A stretch of 64,000 nucleotides of DNA from Trileptium ribeirensis (GCA_030248225.1 JASANE010000458.1:22922-86921), one strand, 5' to 3'. Shown: positions 46,706-60,746, numbered from the stretch's first letter. Numbers and translations: made by a program. The notes: a model not told the origin generated them from the letters alone.

Positions 46706-47740
46706 TTGAATTTATTGAATATTTCACGATACAAACTAATTCGGGCATGAAATGGTTAACAACTTTTTTCAGCAGCCGTGATCACATGAAAACAATGTCA
46801 ACCATGATATGATTAATTTAAAAAAGGAAATTGTCGGCCTGTATACAAAAATTTGACACTAAAATCACAAAAACAAAACAGGCTATTTCCTGCGCGTTAC
46901 ATTTTAGTACATTCCTGGAACAATATTGGATAAAATTCGACAACACAACAAATCCTATACTTAGAGAAAGGTAGAAATCCTTTAGGATAAGACGGCCCGC
47001 TTTTATATATATAAACTTAAAGCCAAAATTTAAACTGTTTACAAAGCGGAAGATCCGTTGCGAAATCCACTTGTAATAAAATGACATAAGATCTGCTCTT
47101 CAGCATGGCTACGCCATCGAGACATATAAAATTGCACCATTACTAATGTGCGACATATAAATTGTGCCACTGTTGAACACGGAACGTTTTAAGACATTCT
47201 AAAATTTACAAACATTTACATCTAAAAAAACTGTTTATACTCTACTTTTAATCTAGGAAACAGAAATGCCATGAACCATCACCGACGCTGCAAGTTCCAG
47301 AATTGAATGTAAGAAAATAAATCAGAAAAGGAATACATGACATCCGATGTGCTTACAAAAACATACACGGATTATCACAAAAGGCGTAACCAGTGATACA
47401 AGCAAAATCGTCGCCACTGGAGACCCTGGAGGCCGTTCCCCTTGGATGGTCCACTACAGCAACATTTTTCAACATGTAACCGTCACATCATTATGTTGCA
47501 GGAACTGGTTTTGGCAATAGTTCTGAAAGTCGCCAGCCGGCAGCGGTAATAATAGACGGGCTGGCCGACGGTTCAACGGCTGTGCCAGCGCTATTAGACG
47601 GCTCACTGCCAAGTAGTGTTGGACAACGTCAGCGATAATTTTGGACTATCAGAACATTTTGATGTATGTATAATTGTGAATTACCAACATGCAATATGTT
47701 TATTATTACTCTTATCCTGCTATGTTTAGTAGTAGTCGTC
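46706..47740. other. No gene; inner end of left arm
   Basis: AT-rich. An 89-codon minus frame (46818-47087) has no motif. A more GC-rich stretch at 47400-47640 is mirrored at 50870-51100. Confidence 0.4.
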
Positions 47741-50700
47741 ATAGCAGCATCAGACCTAGTTAACCTTAGATTTCGACCGCATACATTGTCTTTGTCTTCG
47801 TTGCTCATCGGTGGTGGGCAGAGCTAGCCGTCTTAATTATGTATCGATTGACGAGATTAGTATGTCACCGTATTTCTGTGCTACAAATCATTCGTGCATG
47901 TTTTACTCCAGTGTTCCACAAGATTGTGATTGGAGCCACAAATGGATTCACACATTTACACATTACTATCAATGTTAATACCGCAGCTGGAACAAGGGCT
48001 ACCACTTCAAGTGTACCACCCGAAGCCATACACCACCACAGCTCTTCTTCCTTATTGTGTGCAGAAAAGTGCAGAGAATTTTGCGAATATTGGAGGGACA
48101 GAAGACAACATACTGGACCCAGCAGCTATGCAGGATGTTTGGTGACCATAGAACAGACACAAAATTTACACTAGACCATGCATGCACGATGTCTGGGGTC
48201 CCAGGAAATAGCCGATGTTTAGGTGGGAGAGTCATTAAATGGGATAAATTTCCGAAATTTTTTGGGAATTAAAATTCTCTAGATTTTTACCAATTTTCAT
48301 TAAATTTTTGCTCATTTTTAAGGATATTTGCCTATCTGTTACGGACGATTTCGAAGCGCCGGGTGGTGGAGGTGGGTGCGTTCCGTCATGTTGGGTAACG
48401 GACCATTTCCCAACGGAAGCGCAGAGCTTCTTGAACATAGTGGGTCCGAACCTTGGGAGAGGGTGGGGGTGGAAGATAATTTCCGCCTTCCTCTTATGAG
48501 CTTGTATGACTCCAGACCTTGCAGCTATGCACAATGTTTACTAATCCACAGTATACATGTACCCATTCCTGCCATATGCTGATATTGTTTTCTGATTTAC
48601 CTGCGATTTATGTGCATTTTACACCACAGTTCTGTTGCCTTTACACCCCAGTTGTCGTAGCTCCGTTGGCTCAGGGGCAGCCTGCTGATGCGCGAGGTAT
48701 CGTCAGTAGTAAGCGGCTCCTTCTGGAGGGGGTAAATTTTTGCCGAATCTGCTAATTTTCTTTATTGCGCCGATTTTAGCCATATCTTGCATTAATTTTT
48801 GCATTTTTGGCTAATTTTTAGGCAAAATTGTCCGCTCGACAGCCGCGCTTAGTAGAAATAGGTGTGCCAAGACTTCGGATGTGGAAATTTATCCTTAGGG
48901 GAGGTAAGATTCCTAAGCTCTTCTCAAACCTATGTATTTCACGGTATTCAGAACCTATTCTGCGTTAATGTATATTGCCTACCTAGCTAGTGTAACTGTA
49001 CAAAACTACTACAAGTGTTTCTCGAAATCGGAGATGTTACTCTAGCAGTTAGGGGTTGACCGGGCTACCAAGGGGGGTCCCGGTCGAAACACGTCCCAAA
49101 TCCCCGGGTTGCTCACCAAATATTTTATTATACTCCTCCCTCCCTTCTACGTCGTTGGGCTTCCTTTGTTCCTTGTTGTTTTTTCAATTGATGTTAATTT
49201 GCATAATTAGTATCAATTGTTTTTATTAGCTAACTAGCGTTAGCTTTTGTTTTTCGTTTTCAAATATAATATGCTGACCACGATGTCGTGTAAAAATGGG
49301 GAACAATTTTAATAAAATAAGTTGCTCAGTATTTTCATAAAAATTGAAATTAACCCCAGTCCTAAATAAGGCCTAAGCCCAAATAAAAACTATTTATATT
49401 GTAGTAAAAATTAATAGTCCACATAATCGGGACGAATTACGCAAGTCCAGCCTAAAATTTAAAATACCAAAATGCCACTCCAAAGAAGGCCACCTGGAAT
49501 AAACGCACAAAATGAACTGTCAGTCAAACCCAAAAATACAAATAGCGAACATCAAATGTCGAACAATACAACAACAAACCTCGAAAGATAATGCGCGAAT
49601 TCGACCCAAATACACCGGAACCGAAAAGAAACGAACAGGAACGCTTGCAACAAACGTATACTCAAACGTTTCATGAAGAAGCAAGCATAGAGGAACTGTT
49701 TTCAAATATGAGAAATCCGGAATACTATACAATAGTTGCAATGCCAAAAACAAAAACGATTACAGTTCATAGAAAGGCACGCAACATTAACAGAAGAATT
49801 ATATACAACAGTTCTGTCAAAATATTGAACCGAGCGAGCTGAAAATTCCGTTATCTCAGCCAAGAACAGAATCGCGATATACGTACTGATGATGACGAAA
49901 TAACGGTAATTCGACAAAACATTGGTAGCGAGCAACAACAGTCGAGACAACGAAACCAAAACGATTATTGACCAAAAATTGTAATTCAAGGCATGGAATA
50001 CGATGGACCTTTCAATATGGGTCAAATATATACAACGCCGCTGAATAGCATTAATTCGAACCAAACGGAAGCAATAGATAGGCAGATAGACAGGGTATAC
50101 TATAGATAGAAAGCTGCAAGAGCGGAGAGGACAGAGCCAAGAGGAGGCAGAGAGGAGGCGGACCCGCCTCCACCCCCGCCCCGCCCAACACAACCACACG
50201 AAAGCACGAAGCGGGGGGAACGGGGGAAACGGAACAGACGAAACACGACGGACCGCCCCACCCCCACACCCGGCACTGACGAGCAGAAGGAGAAAGGCAA
50301 TATACAACAAAAAGCAAAAATAGAAAATAAGAGACATATCTACGAAAAAATTCTAAATATATCCGAACATACCACACTGACCATCCCACGAAATATCGAT
50401 ATCCTAGACCCTTATACACGTAGGAAGTGATATGTCCCGTATATTGCAGCCACGTGCATAGAGCGTCCTGTACTCTATGAACTCCTAGTCCATAGCACAG
50501 ACACGAGAGCGCAGAAGGAATAAGAGAGGGCAGTGTAGGACGGGGACACTGGAGAGAGCACTATACAGGCAGAAGTATAACCTGCAGGTAATGTATACAG
50601 CGAAGGGCACCAAATCACACACAGTGAACCACAGAGAAGACAACACAACATACATACACTAAATACATAGATATAATCACGCACATACACACCACCGACG

Positions 50701-50767
50701 ACAGCATCACCCCCCCCTAAACAACGAATACAAAGACAACAATGCCATCCAAATCTAAATAAAAAAC
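47741..50767. other. Spacer of inverted repeat 2
   Basis: About 3.0 kb not shared between the arms. It contains two T-rich/GC-rich repeats (48190-48520, 48700-48900), a region of coding-like relics (49472-50107) and a C/A-rich stretch (50100-50300, 50600-50760). Confidence 0.7.
49472..50107 (+). pseudogene. Coding-like relic of unknown origin
   Basis: Successive plus-strand frames stay open between sparse stops: MPLQRRPPGINAQNE... to 49591, then MREFDPNTPEPKRNEQERLQ... to 49842, then LSQEQNRDIRTDDDEITVIRQN, then IQGMEYDGPFNMGQIYTTP. The composition (Asn, Gln, Glu, Arg) looks like eroded protein. I do not recognise the family. The long minus-strand frame opposite is hydrophobic noise from C-rich DNA. 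Confidence 0.35.
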
Positions 50768-51804
50768 GACGACTACTACTAAACATAGCAGGATAAGAGT
50801 AATAATTAACATATTGGATGTTGTAATTCACAATTATACATACATCAAAATGTTCTAGTAGTCCAAATTTATTGCTAACGTTGCTCCAACACTACTTGGC
50901 AGTGAGCCGTCTAATAGCGCTGGCACAGCCGTTGAACCGTCGGCGAGCCTGTTTATTATTACCGCTGCCGCTGCGCTTTCAGAACTATTGCCAAAACCAG
51001 TTCTGCAACATAATGATGTGACGGTTACATGTTGAAAAATGTTGCTGTAGTGGACGATTCAAGGGGACGGCCTCCAGGGTCCTCAAGTTGCGACGATTTT
51101 TTGCTTGTATCATGGTTATGCCTTTTGTGATAATCCGTGTATGTTTTTGTAAGCACATCGGATGTCATGTATTCCTTTTCTATTTATTTCTACATTCAAT
51201 TCTGGAACTTGCAGCGTCGGCGATGGTTCATGGCATTTCTGTTTCTAGATTAAAAGTAGAGTATAAATAGTTTTTTTAGATGTAAATGTTTGTAAATTTT
51301 AGAGAAAATGTCTTAAAACGTTCCGCGTCCAACAGTGGCAAATTTATATGTCGCACATTAGTAATGGTGCAATTTTATATGTCTCTGTATGGCGTAGCCA
51401 TGCTGAAGAGCAGATCTTATGTCATATTCTAATTTACAAGTGGATTTAATGGTCTTTCGCTTTGGGAAACAGTTTAGTTTTGGCTTTAAGTTTATATATA
51501 TAAAAGTGCTGTCTTATTCTAAAGCATTTCTACCTTTCTTAAAGTATAGGATTTGTTGTGTTGTCGAATTTTATCCAATATTGTTCCAGGATGACTAAAA
51601 TGTAACGCGCAGGAAATAGCCTGTTTTTGTTTTTGTGATTTTAGTGTCAAATTTTTGTATACAGGCCGACTATTTCCTTTTTTAAATTAATCATATCATG
51701 GTTTACATTGTTTTCATGTGTATCCGGCTGCTCAAAAAAGTTGTTAACCATTTCATGCCCGAATTAGTTTGTATTGTGAAATATTCAATAAATTCAGTTG
51801 GCAC

Positions 51805-51890
51805 CTCGAATTGAGCCCAGGACGTAGGTAAAAGTCGTGTATATGCGAGACTACTGAGTTATCAGGAGCTGTTCATGAGTTCCTTACGGA
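51805..51890 (-). other. tRNA-like block, mirror copy
   Basis: Inverted counterpart of 46620-46705, with slightly better A and B boxes and the same weak T stem. Confidence 0.4.
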
Positions 51891-52459
51891 ACGGGAATCA
51901 CAACGCACGTGCAAATATACACCACGTGACAAAACCTGCTAACATAACACAATACAATATGCGCCGGGTTTCCGATCGGCACCTGTGGCAATGAAAGTTT
52001 AAGTCATTTTTACCAATGCGTACATCATTTTATTTATCTCATTTATGAATTATATTCGCAAGTACTTAGGTCAGACAATTTTATTCTTTTATATTCCATT
52101 AGGTCCAAATGGACCTACTGTACTTTCCGAAACGTTGTATTTACTCAGTTTGTAGTATGTTGTGGTACGTGGCTGCCGTTTTCAATCGTACAGTCGGGTC
52201 TGGAGATTTGATCCATATAGCATTATCTTGAGTTTGTCAAACATTCAATGGAACGTAAGATTTGGTCTTCCAAAGGCTGTTTCAAAATTTACCTGATTTG
52301 GTCGACTAACCGTTTAACGCCGACTATCCTTAAATAAAACCAGCGCAAATTATGAACTATTGTGTCAGCTGATTTTCATCAATCGAACCGCAAAATCAGG
52401 AGCTCCAACAGGGCAACATGTACATCAAAGCCGTAAGAAACCCACCCTAAATCATGAGA

Positions 52460-52850
52460 CATTAAAGATAACATATGTGCAGCGTGTCACACCATTGTTC
52501 CACAGCCAGCCACGACTATAGCCAATAATCCGTTCGTGTCACAGTTGACACTCAATAGACAAAGACAGAGTGTCGCAGCGGACAATTGAATGTATTGCCT
52601 GTAGTCACTAGTGGCTAATGATAAATCTCGTTTAATACTGAGCTAGAGCAAAACGGACTCCTGCATGGTACTCTTAGACAATTCTTATGTAGTCGCTGTT
52701 GACTACAGGAGATAAATATTGTCCGCTGTGACACTTTGTCATTGTGCGTTGAGTGTCAACTGTGAAACTAACGGAATATTGACTATAGTCGCGGCTGACT
52801 GTGGGAGCATGGTGTGACACACGTTACCTTGAATGTCTCATTATGTTTAT
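52460..52850. mobile_element. Foldback element, mirror copy
   Basis: Counterpart of 45658-46045 with the same GTGTCACACCAT ends. Confidence 0.75.
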
Positions 52851-53049
52851 TAAACTGTTTTCATGTATTAAACTTAATTTTTTGACCGAAATGTAGACTA
52901 CTGCTCATTTAAGCAAAATTTATAGTACATCACATGTTTAACCAACAAGCTCATGACATGGCGACGGATAAATTATTTTTTGAAAAGTTATGTTTACAGT
53001 GCAGTACATAATTCCTTAACATAACAATGATTCGATATCAACACTTTAG

Positions 53050-53450
53050 CAGGTGAGGCATGTGCTCATGGCGGAGGGGGATTACCTTGTTGAGGCTCGG
53101 GCCCCCTACCCCACTTGACCTTACCGACTCCCCACCGCAACGTAACCTGATGGGTGGAGGATTGGCAATCCCCCTCCACCTCTACGCCGTCCCTCTCCCC
53201 AGCTCGGCCCCCCGCGGTGTGGTTTTTTCAAAAATCGGGGCAAATGCGGCGAATTTGGGGAAAATTGGCTAAAAATGGGCGTAATTGACATATTGAAGGT
53301 AAATTTTAAACCCAATTTTGAGGTCAAAAAATTGTAAAAATTTATCACACTTAATGAGATACTCTCACCGCTGACCGGATGATTAAGCCTAGGGACTACC
53401 TCTGCTCTCTTCACGGAGTACTTGCTATCACCGTAAGACTTCGGAGGTCG
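53050..53450. repeat. T-rich/GC-rich interspersed repeat, mirror copy
   Basis: Counterpart of 45060-45460. The GGTGAGGCATGTGCTCATGG end and the AAAATTGGCTAAAAATGGGC core are visible. Confidence 0.5.
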
Positions 53451-53739
53451 CCCATGTATAACATTAATGCGTTAAGTTTTGAAATTCGGTTGGTTTCATG
53501 GTATTTGATGCTTTGTTCATAGTCGATTAAACTTGTGGCATTGTGTTTATTTATTTACTAAACTGTATTATTTTACATCGTGGTAAGAACGACACATTAT
53601 TAGTTTGTATTTCTATATTTAAGAAGTGACTCAGTAGGCAAAGGTCCGAACTATCGTGACATTTGAAAACATGAGATGCATAGGCGTAGATTTGTCGGAG
53701 GAGACGTTTACAAACAGTCGGATACTACACAAACCATAG

Positions 53740-54308
53740 TTACCCAATTGAAAGGATCTGCACCCTCCCCCACCGTCTACCCACGTTGCAGAAAACTAGA
53801 AAAATAGGTGAAATTGGACAGAGATTGTGGCAAAAATCGGTAGAAACAGAGAAAATTCGAAAAAAAATTTCGCAAGTCGGCAAAATGGAGAAAATTTTTT
53901 GTAAAATTGAGAAAAATTTGAGTTTGAGAAAATTTCAGAAAAATCATCCCACTGAGGACCTCAGCCATGCTGATCATTACTGCCCCTGATGACCGTACCT
54001 TCAACAATAGTTACCCAATTTAAGGATCTGCAGCCCTGCCCCCACGCTTGCCTACCCACGTTGTCGTCGCTTCAGGAAATTATAGCACAAACTAGAAAAA
54101 AAGGGTGAAGTTGGACAGCGATTGTGTCGAAACTCGGAATGACGAGAGAAAATTATGAAAAATTTCCAAATTGGGCAAAAACGGGGAAAATTTCTGGTAA
54201 ACTTGAGAAAAAATTTGAGTTTGAGAAAATTTCAACAAAAATTATCCCACCCTGAGGACTTCAGCCACGCTGATCATTTACTACCCCGAAGTGAACGGAC
54301 CTTCAACA
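53740..54308 (-). repeat. About 297-bp tandem repeat, mirror copy
   Basis: Counterpart of 44184-44757, two units with small indels. Confidence 0.8.
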
Positions 54309-55934
54309 TTTTTGATGAAATACCTATCTTGATTTGTATTAGAAGTATCTACATCAGAACATGACGTTACGAGACAGAAGGTTATATTAACTAAATGCAC
54401 TGTACATTGAGCTATGAAAGCGAAGTAGGCATTGAGTCGATTTTCTTAGCATAAGGTATGGTGCTAAGCAGGATATAGTCTCCGGTGTTTCAAACACAAG
54501 CTCCGGGAAAGGTGATTATAACTACTATCGAAATGTTGGGCGCTACTAAACATAACATGACCACACTAACCTATCTTAATTTGCAATGCGCAATGCAGAA
54601 TTCTCTTTTCCCCATTGTTACGGAACAAACAGGAAATTCATTAGAATCGATAGCGATTGGCAATCACGTAATGGCAATTCAGTAACATTTCACATCGTTA
54701 AACTAGCATTACTCTCTTTTTCGCGAACAAATTTAATGTATTTCTGACATCACAGTCGAAAGGGTGCCACTATTTAGATTTCCCACGAGCAAAACCATTA
54801 TTGCCGTTGGGTTTACCCGGTGAATACCAAACATTTTATTCGGCGGAAAGTTGTTATGCCCTCTAGCTCCTGAAATCAAAGACGGAAATATCCAAAAGTA
54901 GTTCCGAGTTGTAGTCAAGGGTATCCGTCACCTAGGAATCATTAACATGTTGCGACGGGGAGATACTACTCCCGAGCAAGGTCATACCGTCATAAAACTA
55001 CGCCGAAGCCAATTGTAGCAAATTTTTGTGCTAAAGATAAATCATCTTGTTGCTGGGTTACAGTTGTTAGGATAAACTAAACCAAGATTTTGCAACAGCT
55101 ATAGCTAATTAACGGACGGTAATACATAATTTTTGTCATTGATTGCAGTTGAACCACTCAGCACATAGTGGCACAAGCAGTGCTCTGTATGTGTTCCTTT
55201 CCAAGAGGTGGGATAAAAATAAATCTCACTTTAATCCAAAATCACCTCGAATTTTGTTGTTTCCGCCTATAACATGGTAACCGCTAAAGTGATGTTACAA
55301 AAAATATCACACTACAGGGGCCGGTGCTATTGCAACTGCAGGTTTGACATCTATCCGATTACCCTGTTGCAACAAAATAAGAAAGCAATAACTATCAATT
55401 TTGTGTCAAAATCGCGTAGATATTGCTGTTTTTAAACTTGATTATAACGGACAGTGTTTAATTTAAATTTTGAATGTAAGTGTATCTATAGGTTGCATAT
55501 TATATAGTCGATATTTTCTTAATCTCATCCATACTACGGCATAGATTGCTAAATGCAATATTCTTGACCAAGATTTGTGTATTTTTCGTTGTCATAAAAT
55601 GTATTGAATTTGAATCGTTGGTACTATTGAATATATCACGTTTCTTAAATGCATATGTGGATTTCATGATAAGCGGATATTGTTGAATTCATCGCAACAT
55701 TTGGGTATAGCTATGGAATAGGGAGTGTATATATTTTCATGACCAGAAAGCTCACTGCTATCGTCTGTATCTTTGCAAACAATACTCCGATTTGCTTAAA
55801 GTTCAGCTATGAATAATTGATATCTATTAATTGAGTTTATTACATATCCGTTTCGTTTGATCTATATGTTAGTCATGGTTTTATCTGGCCAGCAAATAAT
55901 TAAACCCAATGGCGCTAAACCCAAGGGCCCCAGC
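54309..55934. other. No gene; mirror of 42572-44183
   Basis: AT-rich arm sequence without coding signature. Confidence 0.4.
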
Positions 55935-57593
55935 GCAGCCTCTAGTTGATTCAACACCGACAATAATTTGTTCGCAAACAAAGTTAATAGTCGGGAACAG
56001 AAACTAGCTTTTTTAGAACTACTATAAACATGCAGCCTCTAGTTGATTCAACACCGACAATAATTTGTTCGCAAACAAAGTTAATATTCGCGAACAGAAA
56101 CTAGCTTTTTTAGAACTACTATAAACATGTAGCCTCTAGTTGATTCAACACCGACAATAATTTGTTCGCAAACAAAGTTAATATTCGCGAACAGAAACTA
56201 GATTTTTTAGAACTACTATAAACATGCAGCCTCTAGTTGATTCAACACCGACAATAATTTGTTCGCAAACAAAGTTAATATTCGCGAACAGAAACTAGCT
56301 TTTTTAAAACTACTATAAACATGCAGCTTCTAGTTGATTCAACACCGACAATAATTTGTTCGCAAACAAAGTTAATATTCGCGAACAGAAACTAGCTTTT
56401 TTAGAACTACTATAAAACATGCAGCCTCTAGTTGATTCAACACCGACAATAATTTGTTCGCAAACAAAGTTAATATTCGCGAACAGAGGACTTCAGCTTT
56501 TTTTAGAACTACTATAAACATGCAGCCTCTAGTTGATTCAATACAAACAATAATTTCTTCGCAAACAAAGTTAATATTCGCGAACAGAAACTAGCTTTTT
56601 TAGAACTACTATAAACATGCAGCCTCTAGTTGATTCAACACCGACAATAATTTGTTCGTAAACAAAGTTAATATTCGCGAACAGAAACTAGATTTTTTAG
56701 AACTACTATAAACATGCAGCCTCTAGTTGATTCAACACCGACAATAATTTGTTCGCAAACAAAGTTAATATTCGCGAACAGAAACTAGCTTTTTTTAAAA
56801 CTACTATAAACATGCAGTTATAAGTTGATTCAACACCGACAATAATTTGTTCGCAAACAAAGTTAATATTCGCGAACAGAAACTAGCTTTTTTAGAACTA
56901 CTATAAACATGCAGCCTCTAGTTGATTGCAACACCGACAATAATTTGTTCGCAAACAAGAAATTTAATATTGCGAAGAGAAACTAGCTTTTTTAATGTTA
57001 TACATATGCAGCTTTTAAATCAATTCAATACTGACAATAATTTGTTCGCAAACAAAGTTAATATTCGCGAACATAAACCAGCTTTTTTAGAACTACTATA
57101 AACATGAAGCCTCTAGTTGATTCAACACCGACAATAATCTGTTCGCAAACAAAGTTAATATTCGCGTATAAACGTAAACTTTTTTAAAACTACTATAAAC
57201 ATGCAGCCTCTAGTTGATTCAACACCGACAATAATTTGTTCGTAAACAAAGTTAATATTCGCGAACAGAAACTAGCTTTTTAATAACTACTATAAACATG
57301 CAGCCTCTAGTTGATTCAATACCGACAATAATTTGTTCGCAACAAAGTTAATATTCGCGAACAGAAACTAGCTTTTTTAGAATGTTCAATTATACATGCA
57401 GCCTCTAGTTGATTCAACACCGACAATAATTTGTTCGCAAACAAAGTTAATATTCGCGAACAGAAACTAACTTTTTTAGAACTACTTATAAACATGCAGC
57501 CTCTAGTTGATTCAACACCGACAATAATCTGTTCGCAAACAAAGTTAATATTCGCGAACAGAACGAAGTTTTTTAGAACTACTATAAACATGC
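55935..57593 (-). repeat. 97-bp satellite, inverted counterpart, about 17 copies
   Basis: The unit variants occur in mirrored order: GTAGCCTC near 56110, GCAGCTTC near 56326, GATTTTTTAG units near 56200 and 56690. The array was therefore duplicated with the arm rather than built independently. Confidence 0.9.
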
Positions 57594-57631
57594 TGGGCAA
57601 CTCAATTTTTTCCAAAAAAAAATAGGATGGT

Positions 57632-57901
57632 CAGTGGCGTCATCCCATTGTAGTTATCCATATTACAGGAAACATCCAACTACGCGACAAGATACTGCAT
57701 ATGTTTATGAAAAGTTTGGTTTACCTCCCCGAAACTTGACGGGAATATGGTTAAAATACGCCGCGTCATGCTGGACGCCATAATTTTTTTATCTTAGCTT
57801 GCCCCCAGATTTAAGATCCATCCCGTGTGCCTGTTTGTGCCAGGTAATTTATGAAATACTTTCTGATATTACCAAAGGCGGGTGAAAGTGGGACGCCCCT
57901 G
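57632..57901. mobile_element. Short hAT-like MITE candidate, mirror copy
   Basis: Ends CAGTGGCGTCATCCCA and (reverse complement) CAGGGGCGTCCCAC. Confidence 0.45.
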
Positions 57902-58829
57902 ACATGCATAGGCGCGCAAGTTCAGTCTGCTGAGGGTGATAGATGCTCTCAGCGGGAAAAGGCTCAGTAAGTAACAAAAATATTTTCCAGGTTCCCCAAT
58001 GTTACCTCGTAAACCGTCACTCACTTCGCCCTAAATTTTCTGGTAGTGCAAAAGATTTTCATGTGCTCTGTTGGAGCTAAAGGAGATGTGTGGCACCTGG
58101 TGGCGGGGAGGAGGTGGCGCGGGGGGGCGCCTATGGAGGGGGTGGAAAAAGTGCGATGCCAGGGGGAGTTGTGCGGCGCTTCCGGGTCCCTAGCCTTGTG
58201 AATAGTTGGATCGTCCGGTGAGTGCGACCTAGATCACGGTTTGAGAATGGGGCTCCGAGGCATGTTCCTGGGGCCGCTAGGAAACATATTTTACATATAT
58301 GCTTGCGAAGCGAACGCATGATTGTTGCACTTGTCTATGTCTAGTATTTAAAAATGTATTTTTTTGAGACAAAATGCTCAAAAAAAATTTCTGAAGTCAG
58401 GTTTATAAAGTTAAATCTAAAGTATATAGAGAAGCGCCAAACTTAAAAAGAACCTGCTTCAACAAATATTTTGCAATGCATTAAAGACTGCCGCAACAAT
58501 ACTCTAAGAACTTTGAGAAGAATATATTTCAATCGGCAGCCGGTCGCTTCCTCTGACTCGTACAAATGAACGCAGTTTTGGTTCAGCTGAGCAAAAAAAT
58601 TTGTTAGTCTTGGCGAGTATGTAAAATTTCGATCTTAATATGAGTCAGCTTTGACTCAGACTGATTGAAACATGCCTCAAACTGTGTAGAATCTTACTTA
58701 TTTACTAAAAGAAAAATGACTGTCTGAATGAACCAAGATTTCATTTAACCTTTCCACAATGTACATTAAAATTAAGTTGAAAAAAGTAAAATGAACGTGT
58801 ATAATTTTTACACAAAATTAACTGTAAGC

Positions 58830-59910
58830 TCATGTCACATTTGACGTTTGATCTGCCGTCAGTTCTTTGATTGAACAAAAATTCGTAATTGTCGTCGACG
58901 AACAGTTTCTTCTATACGATGATTTTGTTGAGCTGGTCCTGTTGTCCAGTGGAATATCCCATGACGGGCCTAGAATAGATGATTGGCATTCTTTTGATTT
59001 TCTGTTTTCGGTCCTTTTAAGATACTTAATGGCTTGACCGCTATTTGTTTCACGAAGTTGTTTTGCGCTGAATTGCGTAGTTCAACTGCTGTTCCAATAT
59101 AGTCGTAGCAATATCTATTTTTCGATAATGTTTCTGTTGAGAACACTGTTGCTTTATAGAAGGCGTTTTTGTTGATGAGTCGTGAGAATCGACATTGTCG
59201 TTGCTGCATTGAATCTCTTGAGATCAATGTTTCGGTTTTTACTTTCCACTGCAGACCGAACATTAACCGGCTAACAGCGTTGGTTGCAGTGAAATCTTGT
59301 TGCACTGTGCTACTAATTGGCCACGATGCGTTGAAAGTATTAACATCTGGATCGGGTAAAAGACATTCTGAATTACTTTGACCAATGGTAAGTGAAGCTA
59401 GTGTTTTCGGGTAGCAGTCACAGTTCTGGACGATAACTACAGCAGTTACGACCATGGCTGTTATGTCCAGCTTCCATAGCTCCTCGTCGCCATGTGTCGC
59501 CTGGATATTGTTGAGCGTCCGGAACCGTAGCTTTGGGCACACAACTGGAAGGAACCTTATAGGTTAGACGCCATCCTCGGAGACTTTAGGCTTTTGTCGA
59601 AAATTTCCTCAATCCTCATCATATGGAGCAGGTATTGCTGTATTTGTCAAAGAGCGTTCGGGAATCGTAATGAGTTTTACTGTTCAAGGGCATGGTAACG
59701 CCCAAAGGAAGTGGCTGTTGGAAACGAATAGATTTTGTGTTGTATGGAATTTCCTGATCGGTACAATTATTGGGTTCTTTATGATTTTCTGCATCTGGGT
59801 TTGTTTGTGTTGCTGTTGCTGCTAATATTGATGACGACAAGTCCCAAGCAGGACGTACGATACGTAACGTTTTTCTTACGTTGTTTTGCTCGATGATTTT
59901 GAAACCAGAC
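58830..59910 (-). pseudogene. Inverted copy of homeobox exon C, frameshifted
   Basis: On the minus strand an acceptor-like CAG precedes VWFQNHRAKQRK at 59910. A missing base straight after (CGTAAGAAAAACG where exon C has CGTAAAGAAAAACG) shifts the frame, and further indels follow. The stop codon position is still recognisable at 58830-58832. R53 of the homeodomain reads His, and one cysteine of the tail cluster reads Tyr. It is not downstream of any exon A or B in the window. Pseudogene, or an error-rich assembled copy. Confidence 0.85.
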
Positions 59911-60738
59911 CTGAAAAATATAATTAACACTATAGCAAACATCAATCACATAATAATTGTAGCATGAGTCAAACATACATTCAGAGATTAGTAATCATGT
60001 TTTTGACGAGGCCAAGCGAGAACCTACAGTGAAACAAGCGTATGCAAGTGGTAAGTTGATTAACTGTGCATATAAATATCTGAATTCACGACAAACCTTA
60101 ACAGCAATTAATTTGCGTTACAGATGTACCTTAGATTGATACCATTACCATATGTATAAATAAACCACCTGTATATATGCAGAAAGCACGTAAAATGATT
60201 TATATAAAAAGCATTCGTACAGCGATTACTGAAATCCTACGTTTACACGATTGAAGGAATTGTTTGTGATTACAAAACATTTTCTAGTTCTATGATAGGT
60301 ACATAATTGAGCTACGGTATTTTTGACCTGATCATATAACACAAAACAAAATAAGTACTATATTCGTCTGCTGCTCTTGTGATTTTTGGGGCTAATTTAA
60401 GGATGTCCAAATTCAAAAAATCATCCTTTTCGATTCGAAAAAAACAATCATCGGGGTTAAATTGCCGAATGGATCAAATCTGCAGTCACAGTTCAAAATA
60501 ATAAATTTTACATTTGTATTCAAAAGCGCAGAAGTGTGAATATAAATTTAGAAATAGAAGGGTAACACTTAGCGGAGCCCAAAATCCTGTTTATTTACAA
60601 TCTACACTATTATGTCTTTGTCTATACTGCGCAGTAGTCAGAATAATTAAAAGCTTTCATTTTTAATACACACCTTAAATTCAAAGGATTACTGATAGAA
60701 TTTCTAATGGTATCACTGTATTAACGATTAGAAAAGCA
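59911..60738. other. Mirror copy of intron 2, 3' part, and 97-bp direct repeat
   Basis: Counterpart of 37787-38620. The GTTTTTAT target duplication appears as ATAAAAAC at 60739-60746. Confidence 0.6.
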
Positions 60739-60746
60739 ATAAAAAC

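Larger units (their letters stand above)
34045..47740 (+). repeat. Giant inverted repeat 2, left arm (minimum extent)
   Basis: Mirrored by 50768-64000, with positions of pairs summing to about 98500. Landmarks: hAT-like right end 37786/60747, exon C start 38621/59910, stop codon 39691/58830, 97-bp satellite 40920-42571/55935-57593, foldback 45658-46045/52460-52850, inner end 47740/50768. The left limit is set only by the window end, since 64000 mirrors about 34045. By eye the arms agree at roughly nine positions in ten or better, with many small indels. Confidence 0.9.

Noticed and set aside
47839..48174. 111-codon frame in the spacer
   Set aside because: Overlaps equally long frames on both strands and shows no motif or codon preference.
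48650..48735. Possible tRNA gene at GTTGGCTCAGGGGCAG
   Set aside because: An A-box-like word is present, but there is no B box at the proper distance and no cloverleaf.
49702..50337. 211-codon minus-strand open frame rich in Leu, Phe, Ser and Trp
   Set aside because: It arises from C-rich/A-rich DNA opposite a coding-like relic, and has no domain.
57316..57615. 99-codon open frame with repeated FANKL
   Set aside because: Translation of 97-bp satellite units read through by chance.
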